Shown here piece by piece: positions 24,806 through 33,025 of a stretch of 33,048 nt of DNA; the first letter of the stretch is position 1; every line of letters starts with the position of its first letter. The DNA lies in assembly GCA_903919715.1 (NCBI GenBank), contig CAIXJC010000018.1, positions 1 through 33,048 on the forward strand, written 5' to 3'. The notes below the pieces were generated by a model, which was given only the letters and a program-made list of their open reading frames with translations, was not told where the DNA came from and searched no databases. The position numbers and the translations under genes are program-made. The stretch comes from an uncultured bacterium. GTDB taxonomy: Bacteria > Planctomycetota > Phycisphaerae > Phycisphaerales > SM1A02.

Positions 24806-25783
24806 ATGGCGAATGCAATCGTGGTTCTTTGTCCTGGTCAAGGTGCGCAATTGGTCGGAATGGGTCGTGGCTGGAACGATTCCAGTGCCGCCGCTGCTGC
24901 GATTTTCTCGCGCGCGGACGCGACGATCGACCTGACATCGCTGGGCGGAACGCTCTCGAAGCTTTCATTCGATGGCCCAACAGAAACACTCAACCGAACC
25001 GATGTCAGTCAGCCAGCGCTGTACACCTGCGCCATCGCAAGTTTTCATGCGATGCAGGATCAAGAAAATCCTTCTGTGATTTCAGCATGCGCGGGACTTT
25101 CCTTGGGCGAATACACCGCACTCCATTTGGCTGGAGCGTTCTCGTTTGAAGATGGATTGCGACTCGTTGCGACTCGCGGACGAATGATGCAGTCCGCTGC
25201 ACAGGCAAGTCAGGGCGGAATGGTGGCGCTCATCGGCGCTGACGAAAGCCAAGCGCAAGCAGTTTGTGACGGTGCGGCCAAAGGCGATGTATTAGTCTGC
25301 GCTAATTTCAATGCTCCTGGCCAGATCGTTCTTTCGGGACATGCGTCTGCATGCGACCGAGCGTTGGAATTCGCGGCGACCGTTGGATGCCGTGCAACTC
25401 GCCTTCAAGTCGCAGGTGCGTTTCATTCCCCGTTAATGGCTCCAGCAGCAGAAGCGATGCAAAAAGCGCTTGAAACGGTCGAATTTAGACCACTGACGCA
25501 TCAAGTTTGGAGCAATGTCACCGCACTGCCTCATGACATGAACAATTCCGACTTACTGAAAAAACTCCTTGTCGATCAGATTGTTTGCCCCGTAAGATGG
25601 AGCCAGAGCATGTCGGCACTCGTTGCGGGACTTCCCGTTGGAGCCGATCGTCCAGCGCTACATGAATTAGCGCCGGGCAGTGTGCTCAAAGGACTGATGC
25701 GTCGAATTGACAAGAGTTGCGAGATAACAAGCCATGACAAACCAGCAGACAAACCAGTACACAGTGAAGCCCAGCGCCCCTAA
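24806..25783 (+). CDS. fabD: Malonyl CoA-ACP transacylase
   Basis: A 325-residue acyltransferase that transfers malonyl from CoA to ACP. Motifs: LCPGQGAQLVGMG at the N-terminus, the nucleophile Ser99 in GLSLGEYTAL, and catalytic His207 in AGAFHSPLM, with Arg in the VATRGRMMQ segment binding the malonyl carboxylate. I chose the ATG at 24,806 with GGAG 9 nt upstream, rather than a TTG five codons earlier. The last 50 bp overlap the following lipoprotein gene in another frame. The C-terminal tail, rich in Lys, Ser and Pro, extends beyond the usual end. Confidence 0.94.
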   Translation: MANAIVVLCPGQGAQLVGMGRGWNDSSAAAAAIFSRADATIDLTSLGGTLSKLSFDGPTETLNRTDVSQPALYTCAIASFHAMQDQENPSVISACAGLSLGEYTALHLAGAFSFEDGLRLVATRGRMMQSAAQASQGGMVALIGADESQAQAVCDGAAKGDVLVCANFNAPGQIVLSGHASACDRALEFAATVGCRATRLQVAGAFHSPLMAPAAEAMQKALETVEFRPLTHQVWSNVTALPHDMNNSDLLKKLLVDQIVCPVRWSQSMSALVAGLPVGADRPALHELAPGSVLKGLMRRIDKSCEITSHDKPADKPVHSEAQRP

Positions 25784-26540
25784 CTCATTCGTCGCAGTCG
25801 CCTTCATCGGCATCGCTGCGTTCGCTGGGCTGACCGCATGCGGCGAAGAAGAAGCGCCTCCAGCGCCCATCGTCCGCGTTGCGCCTCCGCCCCCACCTCC
25901 GCCGCCAGAACCGACGATCAAGTCGATTGCGGAATTGATGACCGAATACAAGATTGACGAACGAGTCAACTTGCCCGAAAAAGCTGCTCCAAACACGAAC
26001 GAAAAACGAATCGCAGTCCTGCAGTTCTGGAATGCATTCGCCAAGGGCGATGACCAATACGCAGGCGGACATATGGCTGACCTCGACCGAAAAGTGCTCG
26101 CAGGTCTCGTCAGTAATGGTGGATGGAAGTCGACCACCTCAACCATTACTGCCATCGAAGTTCAATGCAAAGATGAAAATGAAGGCTTCGCAACATTCGG
26201 TCTGATCGCTGCAGGTGCAACCGAGCAACCGATGCTGTGGGATGCTGCGATGACTGGCGACGAAGCTGTTTTCACTGCATTTCCAGGCACTCCAGACATC
26301 ATGTCACATCTTTCTGGCGAAGATTCGGTCGGTGCTTGGAAGACGTACATCAACGGCCTCTTTGAAAAATATTCAAACTTGCCTGACGAAGAAGTTGAGA
26401 TTCCTCAAAGCGATTTGCAGCTCGCCGAAGGTGCTGATGCTGCGGCGGGCGGCGGTGGCGAAGGCGACACGCCAACACCTCCAGGTGGCGGCGCTGGTGG
26501 TGGAGCACTGCGGAAGAAACCGCACGCGCCGCTCAAATGA
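25734..26540 (+). CDS. Putative lipoprotein, proline-rich, unknown function
   Basis: A 268-residue protein with a lipoprotein signal: hydrophobic VAVAFIGIAAFAG followed by the lipobox LTAC, so Cys36 would be lipidated. A poly-Pro run (eight Pro) follows, then a globular domain of about 160 residues (AVLQFWNAFAKGDD, MADLDRKVLAG, WKTYINGLFEKYS) and a Gly/Pro-rich C-terminal tail ending in basic residues. No named family is recognised. ATG 25,734 lies 50 bp inside fabD; a GTG at 25,764 would give a shorter signal peptide and a 20-bp overlap. No clear Shine-Dalgarno supports either. It sits where fabG often lies. Confidence 0.75.
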   Translation: MTNQQTNQYTVKPSAPNSFVAVAFIGIAAFAGLTACGEEEAPPAPIVRVAPPPPPPPPEPTIKSIAELMTEYKIDERVNLPEKAAPNTNEKRIAVLQFWNAFAKGDDQYAGGHMADLDRKVLAGLVSNGGWKSTTSTITAIEVQCKDENEGFATFGLIAAGATEQPMLWDAAMTGDEAVFTAFPGTPDIMSHLSGEDSVGAWKTYINGLFEKYSNLPDEEVEIPQSDLQLAEGADAAAGGGGEGDTPTPPGGGAGGGALRKKPHAPLK

Positions 26541-26545
26541 CTTCT

Positions 26546-26563
26546 GTTTCGAACGCTTGAAAC
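26546..26563. terminator. Hairpin between convergent lipoprotein and fabG genes
   Basis: GTTTCGA and TTGAAAC pair over 7 bp (one G-U) around a 4-nt loop, in the 34-bp gap between two convergent stops. There is no T-run, so a terminator role is inferred from position only. Confidence 0.35.
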
Positions 26564-26574
26564 GAACAGACTGG

Positions 26575-27384
26575 TTACATCGCCAATCCGCCATCAACGG
26601 ACAGAACGTGTCCAGTGATGTAACCCGCCTCATCTGAACTGAGGTATGCCGCTGCAGCTGCGACGTCATTGGCAACACCAAATCGCTTCAGTGGAATCGC
26701 TGGAAGGACAGCCTCGCGCAGTGCTGCGGGAAGGGAACTCGTCATATCGGTATCGATAAAACCGGGAGCGATCACGTTTGCAGTAATCCCCTTGCCGCCC
26801 AATTCCTTTGCGATAGATTTCGTAAGTCCGATCAAACCCGCTTTCGCAGCGGCGTAATTCGCTTGGCCTGGATTTCCCATAATTCCCGCCACGGATCCGA
26901 GATTGATGATTCGTCCAAATCGACCGCGCATCATCGGACGAGCTGCGGTTCGGCATGCGACGAATGCGGATCGCAGATTCACTCGAATAACGTCGTCAAA
27001 ATCTTCGTCGCTCATCCGCAAGATCAGTCCATCGCGCGTGATTCCCGCGTTGTTGACGATGATGTCCAATCTTCCAAGACGTTCGGCAACCTCTTCGATC
27101 GCTGCCGCAAGTGCCAGCCCATCGCCGACATCGCACGAATGCATTTCGCAGGATCCGCCAGCCGCCGCGATTTCCACGCGGAGCGCCTCGAGCTGATCAG
27201 TGTTTCGAGCAATACCGACAAGATGTCGGCCATCGGCCGCCAACCTCATTGCGATCGCTCTACCAATTCCTCGACTCGCTCCAGTAACGATTGCTACTCT
27301 CTTTTCGATGACATACTCCTTCTTGGGGGAGGGATCATAACCTCCCAAAATTGATCCAATTCCGAACCTGATTCTTGACCCCAT
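26575..27384 (-). CDS. fabG: 3-oxoacyl-ACP reductase (start uncertain)
   Basis: A short-chain dehydrogenase that reduces 3-oxoacyl-ACP with NADPH. Motifs: RVAIVTGASRGIGRAIA (nucleotide binding), NNAGITRDGL, the catalytic Ser in LGSVAGIMGNPGQ, YAAAKAGLIGLTKS (Tyr and Lys), and the C-terminal GYITGHVLSVDGGLAM. The longest frame starts with ATG 27,384, but that adds 25 unusual residues and has no Shine-Dalgarno. A TTG at 27,348 is another option. A strong AAGGAG (27,321-27,316) stands 6 nt before an ATC at 27,309 that would begin EKRVAIVTG. An ATG at 27,314 is out of frame and hits a stop after six codons. The gene is inverted relative to the other fab genes and diverges from acpP. Confidence 0.9.
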   Translation of the reverse strand: MGSRIRFGIGSILGGYDPSPKKEYVIEKRVAIVTGASRGIGRAIAMRLAADGRHLVGIARNTDQLEALRVEIAAAGGSCEMHSCDVGDGLALAAAIEEVAERLGRLDIIVNNAGITRDGLILRMSDEDFDDVIRVNLRSAFVACRTAARPMMRGRFGRIINLGSVAGIMGNPGQANYAAAKAGLIGLTKSIAKELGGKGITANVIAPGFIDTDMTSSLPAALREAVLPAIPLKRFGVANDVAAAAAYLSSDEAGYITGHVLSVDGGLAM

Positions 27385-27426
27385 TCATTGATTGAGCGAC
27401 CTCCGCCCATTATCGTCAACTGCCGT

Positions 27427-27455
27427 TATAATCTGAATCATCGGCATTTGCCGAT
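27427..27455 (+). promoter_or_regulatory. acpP promoter -10 with overlapping start-site dyad
   Basis: TATAAT at 27,427-27,432 would start transcription near 27,439. A perfect dyad ATCGGCA-TT-TGCCGAT occupies 27,440-27,455, exactly at and after that start. It could be an operator or a 5' mRNA hairpin. No good -35 is visible. The leader to the acpP GTG is about 75 nt. Confidence 0.5.
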
Positions 27456-27513
27456 AAGTTTGTCCCGTCCGATTTAAGTCATTTCGATCATTTGTCCATA
27501 TAGGAGCCAACCC

Positions 27514-27792
27514 GTGACAGAAGCAGAGATTCAAGAGAAGGTCATCGCCATCGTCGCCGAACAAATGGGTGTCAACAAGGCAGAAATCAAGCGAGAAACG
27601 AGTTTCACGAATGATCTCAACGCCGACAGTCTCGACATCGTCGAACTCGTCATGGAATTTGAAGACCAATTCGGGACATCGATTCCAGACGATCAAGGCG
27701 ACAAGATCCAAACCGTGGGCTCCGCGATCGATTACATCAAGGCGAACTTCGGCGCTGGCCCCAAGGGCGATGCTGCGAAGTCCGCAAACTGA
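27514..27792 (+). CDS. acpP: Acyl carrier protein
   Basis: A 92-residue acidic helical protein that carries the growing acyl chain on a phosphopantetheine arm. The attachment site is Ser39 in [19 protein letters not shown], the classic DSL motif. It starts with GTG and has AGGAG about 7 nt upstream. The C-terminus has an extra, roughly 12-residue Gly/Lys/Ala tail ([13 protein letters not shown]) beyond the usual end of about 78-80 residues. fabF follows 22 bp later, the common acpP-fabF arrangement. Confidence 0.96.
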   Translation: MTEAEIQEKVIAIVAEQMGVNKAEIKRETSFTNDLNADSLDIVELVMEFEDQFGTSIPDDQGDKIQTVGSAIDYIKANFGAGPKGDAAKSAN

Positions 27793-27814
27793 TTCTGCAG
27801 GTTGATCAAAGGCA

Positions 27815-29071
27815 TTGCGGACAATAACGCTGCGAAGAGTGGTTGTAACAGGCTTGGGTGCCCTCACCCCGGTTGGGAGTTCTGTCGCCCAAACATGGGA
27901 TGGAATGGTCAACGGCCGATCGGGTATCGCTTCGATCACACACTTTGATGCGAACGAAGACTGGGGCGTTCGATTCGCAGGTGAAGTGCACGGATTCGAT
28001 CCCAACACGATTCTGGATGCTCGAGAGCAACGCCGCTTCGACCGCTTTGCTCTGCTTGCACTTGCCGCAGCGATCGAAGCAGCTGGCGACTCGGGATTCG
28101 ATTTCCAATCAGGCGACCCATATCGACATGGCGTCGCAATCGGATCTGGAATCGGTGGAATTGGAACAATTGAAACTGGGGTCAAAAGCCTTATCTCGGG
28201 TGGGCATAAAAAAATCGGACCGTTCACGGTTCCAAGATTGATGGTGAATGCTGGCGCTGGCCAAGTTTCGATTCGGTTCAATTTGCGTGGAGCGAATATC
28301 GCGACCGCGACAGCGTGCGCGACTGGATCGCATGCCATCGGTGCCGCATTTCATCTGATTCAGCGCGGCGACGCGGAAATCATGCTTTCAGGCGGAGCCG
28401 AAGCTGCTGTGACTCCGCTGTGCATCGGTTCGTTCGCAGCCATGAAAGCGCTTTCGACCCGCAACAATGAGCCAACCTTGGCGTCTCGTCCATTCGACAA
28501 AGATCGAGATGGATTCGTCCTCTCAGAAGGTGCCGCAGTCCTTGTCTTAGAGGAATACGAACACGCAAAGAAGCGCGGCGCACATATCTATGCGGAGATT
28601 CTTGGATTTGGATCATCTGGAGATGCGTTTCATATCGCAGCTCCCGAAGCAAAGGGATCTGGCGCTCACCGCGCGATGATGAATGCGCTGAAGGATGCGG
28701 AAGTTTCCCTCGATCAAGTTGGATACATCAATGCACACGGAACAAGCACGCCACTTGGCGACGCTGCTGAAGTCTCCGCAGTCAAGGAACTCTTTGGAGA
28801 TCACGCGAAGAAGCTCGCAATGAGTTCCACGAAATCGGTTACTGGCCATGCGCTTGGAGCTGCCGGCGGAATCGAAAGCATTGCGACAATCCTGGCGCTC
28901 AAGAACGGCATTCTTCCACCAACGATCAATCTCGATTCTCCCGACGAAGGATTTGATTTGGACTTCGTTGCGCATACTGCGCAAGAGCGGCCGATCCAGT
29001 TTGCGCTCAACAACTCGTTCGGATTCGGCGGTCACAACACTTCGCTTGTTTTTGGCCGATTCAAAGACTGA
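27815..29071 (+). CDS. fabF: 3-oxoacyl-ACP synthase II (KAS II)
   Basis: A 418-residue elongating condensing enzyme that joins acyl-enzyme with malonyl-ACP. The Cys-His-His active site is C168 (TACATGSHAIG), H308 (NAHGTSTPLGD) and H345 (VTGHALGAAGG). RRVVVTGLGALTPVG opens the protein and NSFGFGGHN is near its end. The start is taken as TTG 27,815 because no ATG lies before the conserved N-terminus; AAAGG stands a few bases upstream. Length matches the family. It is followed 11 bp later by the GH15 gene. Confidence 0.95.
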   Translation: MRTITLRRVVVTGLGALTPVGSSVAQTWDGMVNGRSGIASITHFDANEDWGVRFAGEVHGFDPNTILDAREQRRFDRFALLALAAAIEAAGDSGFDFQSGDPYRHGVAIGSGIGGIGTIETGVKSLISGGHKKIGPFTVPRLMVNAGAGQVSIRFNLRGANIATATACATGSHAIGAAFHLIQRGDAEIMLSGGAEAAVTPLCIGSFAAMKALSTRNNEPTLASRPFDKDRDGFVLSEGAAVLVLEEYEHAKKRGAHIYAEILGFGSSGDAFHIAAPEAKGSGAHRAMMNALKDAEVSLDQVGYINAHGTSTPLGDAAEVSAVKELFGDHAKKLAMSSTKSVTGHALGAAGGIESIATILALKNGILPPTINLDSPDEGFDLDFVAHTAQERPIQFALNNSFGFGGHNTSLVFGRFKD

Positions 29072-29082
29072 ATCGCGAGCCC

Positions 29083-31077
29083 ATGCCGCGCAACCTTCCC
29101 GTCGGAAATGGTGAAATGCTCGTCGCATTCGACGATCTTTATCGCGTCCGAGATTTGTACTGGCCCCACGTCGGCATGCCCAACCACACGTGCGGGCATC
29201 TCCAGCGATTCGGAGTTTGGGCCGACGGACAATTCGCATGGATCGAAGCGCCGAGTTGGTCACGCGACCTGAATTATGTTCAAGACTCGCTCATCACCGA
29301 CGTGCGACTTCGTAACGATCGGCTGGGCATCGAATTAGTTTGCCGCGATGCAGTTGACTATTGGAGTCCGGTGTATTTCCGTTCCGTCACCGTCACCGAT
29401 CTGCATAATCGTGCGCGCGACATCAGGCTCTTCTTTCATCAAGATCTCTCGATCGGCGAAAGCGCCATCGGCGATACAGTGAATTACGACCCTCAAACTG
29501 GCGGACTCGTTCATTACAAAGACGACACTTATTTTCTATTCAATGGTTGTGGAGCGCGCTCATACGGTGTCGACACATGGGCCACCGGCCAGAAGCGCAT
29601 CCGCGATGCCGAAGGAACTTGGCGCGATGCCGAAGATGGTCTCCTCTCGCGCAACACGATTGCGCAGGGCTCAGTTGATTCGACCGTCGCATTCTCCATG
29701 ATGCTCACGCCAGGCAGTTCGTCGACTGTGACGTACTGGATATGTGCTGGCAAAGATTATGGTGCGGTGAAAGCCCTCGACGACAAGGTTCGCACGAAAA
29801 CTCCGCAGCGAATGATGCTTCGAACCGAGGCATATTGGCGCTTATGGGCGACGAAGGAAGGGCTTGATTTTTCGCCGCTCTCAAAGTCAGTGCGAGATCT
29901 CTTCATCCGAAGCGAGTTGATCGTGCGCACTCAGATCGATCACGACGGTGCGATCATTGCTGCCAACGATTATGACATCACGCGATTCGCTGGCGACACC
30001 TATTCATACATGTGGCCACGTGATGGCGCCCTGGTCTCCTATGCATTGGTCCTGGCTGGCCAGAGCGAACTTTCACAAGCGTTTTTCCGATTTGCGCAGC
30101 GAGTGATTGAGCGCAGTGGTTACTTCCTGCATAAATATAATCCGACCGGAACGCTGGCATCGAGCTGGCATCCGTGGACGCTCGACGGAAAGCGAATTCT
30201 TCCGATCCAGCAAGATGAGACTGCGCTTGTTGTGTGGGCACTTCGCCGGCACTTCTGCACATTCCGCGATGTCGAATTCATTCGGGATCTTTACAACCCG
30301 CTGATTGTTGATCCTGCGAGTTGGATGCTTCGATACCGCGACATCAATGGGCTGCCGATCCCGTCTTGGGATTTATGGGAAGAGCGCCGTGGAATCCATC
30401 TTTTTACTGTCGCCGCAACGATTGGCGCACTGAAATCCGCCGCCGCATTTGCCCACGAAGTTGGAGCAGAAGATCGCGCAACGGAGTTCGAACAGGGAGC
30501 AGAACGCATGAAGGCGGCAATGCTCCGATACATGTGGAGTCCTGAACGCAACATGTTTGCGCGGATGGCAACACCGCTCGCCGATGGCGGATACGAACTC
30601 GATTTCACCGCTGATGCAAGCGCATGCGGACTCTTTGCGTTCGACGCCCTCGACGCGAACGATATTCGCGTCATTGCGCACATGCGGATGCTGCGAGAGC
30701 GACTTTGGGTTCACACCGATGTCGGCGGAATGGCGCGGTACGAAAGGGATTCGTATCACCAAGTAGAACGATTCGATACTGGGCGCGTTCCTGGAAACCC
30801 TTGGATCATTTCAACGCTGTGGTATGCGCATTGGCTGATCGAGCGTGCGCATAGTGAAGAGGAACTTGCTGAGGCGCAACATCTTCTGCAGTGGACGTGC
30901 GATCGCGCGGCCCCATCGGGAGTTCTTGCCGAACAGTTCGACCCCTATTCTGGCGCGCACCTTTCAGTCAGCCCGCTGACATGGTCCCATGCGGCGTTCA
31001 TGACAACTGTGCTGAAGTATCTACAGCGTCATACTCAACTGACTGGGATTGACCACGGCGTATCGGCACGAGCATGA
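29083..31077 (+). CDS. GH15 family glucoamylase-like glycosidase
   Basis: A 664-residue protein with an N-terminal beta-rich domain (about residues 1-270) and a C-terminal (alpha/alpha)6 catalytic domain. The catalytic pair fits GH15: general acid E433 in SWDLWEERRG and general base E617 in VLAEQFDPYSG. YMWPRDGALVSYAL and SPLTWSHAAFM are further family motifs. GH15 contains glucoamylases, dextran-acting glucosidases and some bacterial trehalases, so hydrolysis of alpha-glucans or trehalose is expected, by inversion of configuration. There is no signal peptide, which suggests a cytoplasmic enzyme acting on storage glucan. The ATG is 11 bp after the fabF stop, and its own stop overlaps the M28 peptidase start by 4 nt. 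Confidence 0.9.
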   Translation: MPRNLPVGNGEMLVAFDDLYRVRDLYWPHVGMPNHTCGHLQRFGVWADGQFAWIEAPSWSRDLNYVQDSLITDVRLRNDRLGIELVCRDAVDYWSPVYFRSVTVTDLHNRARDIRLFFHQDLSIGESAIGDTVNYDPQTGGLVHYKDDTYFLFNGCGARSYGVDTWATGQKRIRDAEGTWRDAEDGLLSRNTIAQGSVDSTVAFSMMLTPGSSSTVTYWICAGKDYGAVKALDDKVRTKTPQRMMLRTEAYWRLWATKEGLDFSPLSKSVRDLFIRSELIVRTQIDHDGAIIAANDYDITRFAGDTYSYMWPRDGALVSYALVLAGQSELSQAFFRFAQRVIERSGYFLHKYNPTGTLASSWHPWTLDGKRILPIQQDETALVVWALRRHFCTFRDVEFIRDLYNPLIVDPASWMLRYRDINGLPIPSWDLWEERRGIHLFTVAATIGALKSAAAFAHEVGAEDRATEFEQGAERMKAAMLRYMWSPERNMFARMATPLADGGYELDFTADASACGLFAFDALDANDIRVIAHMRMLRERLWVHTDVGGMARYERDSYHQVERFDTGRVPGNPWIISTLWYAHWLIERAHSEEELAEAQHLLQWTCDRAAPSGVLAEQFDPYSGAHLSVSPLTWSHAAFMTTVLKYLQRHTQLTGIDHGVSARA

Positions 31078-32747
31078 TCGACGCGCGTGCGACACGGCGG
31101 CGCGCGCGAATCACAGTGGGAATATGCCTTGTCGGGGTGATTGTTCTGGCTGCGCTTCGCCATTTCCCTGCGCGATTTCCTTCGACAAATTCCGATGCGC
31201 AAGCATTTGCAGGCGAACGAGCAGTCGCCGAGTTGACGCATTTCGTCGCTGACGGCACTCCGCGTGGGGTCGCATCACCGGGACATGATGCCGCGCATCA
31301 ACGACTGCGGGATCGACTGACAGAACTGGGGGCATCGTTCACCGAACAAAAATTCTTCGCGCGAGGCTGGAACCGAACGGCTGTTGAGATGACGAACATC
31401 TTGGTGCGAATTCCAGGCGCATCGAATAAACATCAGCCCCCTTTCGTGATGCTCAGCGCGCATTACGACTCGGTCCCGGCGGGTCCAGGGGCTGGCGACA
31501 ATGGCGTTGGAGTCGCGTGTGCCTTGGAAATCATTCGCGCACTCATCGCTTCGCCTGCATCAAATGATGTGCTCGTGCTCTTCACGGACGGCGAAGAAAC
31601 AGGACTCCATGGCGCGCGTGCGTTCGCAATAGAAAATGCGAACTGGCCGCTTGTCGGCGCCGCGGTCAATCTCGACGCGCGTGGCAGTGACGGTCCTGTC
31701 TATATCTTTGAAACTGGCAGCAACGGCTCCGCTCACGCCGAGATGCTGGCGTCGCTGAATCTTTCCACGCACGCCACGAGCTTGGCCGCAGAGGCGTACG
31801 AGAGAATGCCCAACGGCACGGATTTCTCTGTCTATCTGCGAGGTGGTAGGCCTGGGTTCAATCTTGCATTTATCGGCTCGCCACGCAACTATCACACGGC
31901 GCGAGACACGATCGACAATGTCGATTCACGTACGGTGAATCAAATGGGAACGAGTGCGCTTGCATTAGTTCGCGCATTGTCGAGCGGCCAATCCCCGATG
32001 CCGAGCGCACGAGAATTTGCTGAATGGACGCCAACCACAACGACGCAAATCGATCGCGCCGCAGTCTGGTTTGATGTCTTTGGATTCTTCACGGCACGCT
32101 GGTCATCGTGGCTCAGTGTTTTATTGGTGCTCGCATCAATCACCGTATTGGCGATTTCGCTTCGTTCATTTCGGCGCATGTCGACCGCCACACTCATTGG
32201 AACTTTGATCGGCTCGGTGGATGTTGCCATCGGGCTCGTAATCGCGGCCGTGGCAGGAACGCTTGGATCAATCGCACTCCACCGATCCGGGGCAGTCGAA
32301 CTTCCGTGGCCTGTCGCGAGCGTCTGGTGGGGCGATGTGGCGTTCTTGTTGATCGGCGCAACAGCGATTCTGATCCCATCGCGATTGATCGCACGTCAGC
32401 GACTCAAGCGCAGAGCAAGCACATGCGCCAGTTGGGATGCGTGGCTCGGCGGATGGATTGCGATTGCACTCGTGACCGCTGCGATCGCTTTCGCTGCACC
32501 TGGTGCGGTACATCCTCTTCTCGTTCCACTTGTGATCGCCGTCATAGCGTTGATCGTCGCGCGTCTGCGCAAGTGGCCGACTCCCGATTGGTGCGCATGT
32601 GCGGCTGGAATTGCCGCACTTGTGGTCTGGGCGCCGCTCGAACCAACATTCGCAGATGCGTTTGGACTTTCGCTCGGTGGATTTACCGCACTGCGAGGAG
32701 CGCTGATCGTGATTGCAATGCGTCCCCTCGGTGATCCTGCGGAGTGA
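31074..32747 (+). CDS. Membrane-anchored M28 family zinc aminopeptidase
   Basis: A 557-residue protein with one N-terminal membrane segment (about residues 12-30), an M28 peptidase domain, and about six C-terminal membrane segments (from about residue 340). The two-zinc site can be placed: H130 (SAHYDSV), D142 (AGDNGVG), E174/E175 (TDGEETG), D201 (NLDARG) and H274 (NYHTARDT). M28 peptidases remove N-terminal residues from peptides. The peptidase domain would lie on the periplasmic side, as in the multi-membrane-span ERMP1-like architecture. ATG overlaps the GH15 stop (ATGA). No functional link between the two is evident beyond cotranscription. Confidence 0.9.
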   Translation: MIDARATRRRARITVGICLVGVIVLAALRHFPARFPSTNSDAQAFAGERAVAELTHFVADGTPRGVASPGHDAAHQRLRDRLTELGASFTEQKFFARGWNRTAVEMTNILVRIPGASNKHQPPFVMLSAHYDSVPAGPGAGDNGVGVACALEIIRALIASPASNDVLVLFTDGEETGLHGARAFAIENANWPLVGAAVNLDARGSDGPVYIFETGSNGSAHAEMLASLNLSTHATSLAAEAYERMPNGTDFSVYLRGGRPGFNLAFIGSPRNYHTARDTIDNVDSRTVNQMGTSALALVRALSSGQSPMPSAREFAEWTPTTTTQIDRAAVWFDVFGFFTARWSSWLSVLLVLASITVLAISLRSFRRMSTATLIGTLIGSVDVAIGLVIAAVAGTLGSIALHRSGAVELPWPVASVWWGDVAFLLIGATAILIPSRLIARQRLKRRASTCASWDAWLGGWIAIALVTAAIAFAAPGAVHPLLVPLVIAVIALIVARLRKWPTPDWCACAAGIAALVVWAPLEPTFADAFGLSLGGFTALRGALIVIAMRPLGDPAE

Positions 32748-32772
32748 TCCGCGCTGCGATTCGGCATATGCA

Positions 32773-32803
32773 GAAATGTTTTACGCCAACGCCGCGGGAC
32801 GCA
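32773..32803 (+). repeat. Direct repeat C, copy 1
   Basis: GAAATGTTTTACGCCAACG and the following CCGCGGGACGCA match copy 2 at 32,989-33,020 with about five substitutions and one indel. The spacing is 216 bp. The two copies flank repeat A. Confidence 0.75.
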
Positions 32804-32818
32804 ATACTCAAATCGTGT

Positions 32819-32945
32819 CAGCCGTGGAAAGTTCTCTCGTGCGAGTTCCGCAGGCGGCCGACTGAACTTGATGTCGAACGGCGAACAAACGGATCGTGTC
32901 GGCCGCCGTGGACTGTTTGAGCACCGTGAGGACTTTCCACGGCTG
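32819..32945 (-). repeat. Dispersed repeat A, copy 2: 127-bp hairpin element
   Basis: The outer arms 32,819-32,836 and 32,928-32,945 pair over 18 bp with a single G-U equivalent (CAGCCGTGGAAAG...). The inner arms GGCGGCCGAC (32,853-32,862) and GTCGGCCGCC (32,898-32,907) pair perfectly over 10 bp around a 35-nt loop. The minus strand aligns with copy 1 at 9028-9120. Type is uncertain: a small non-autonomous palindromic element, a structured RNA or a regulatory hairpin are all possible. Confidence 0.8.
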
Positions 32946-32988
32946 CCGCAAATATGTTTGACCACTCTCTTCCCGCTTCAACACGACG

Positions 32989-33020
32989 GAAATATTTTAT
33001 GCCATCACCGCGGGAACGCA
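32989..33020 (+). repeat. Direct repeat C, copy 2
   Basis: Begins GAAATATTTTATGCCATCAC and ends GCGGGAACGCA, matching copy 1 at 32,773-32,803. It suggests that a roughly 216-bp unit containing repeat A may continue beyond the window. Confidence 0.75.
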
Positions 33021-33025
33021 TTGAC

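Noticed and set aside
27385-28338. 317-codon minus-strand frame
   Set aside because: Antisense shadow of acpP and fabF, both of which are unmistakable.
32819-32945. Resemblance of GGAAAGTCC in repeat A to the conserved start of RNase P RNA
   Set aside because: Only the short motif matches. The element is about 127 bp, present twice, and lacks the other conserved regions of RNase P RNA.
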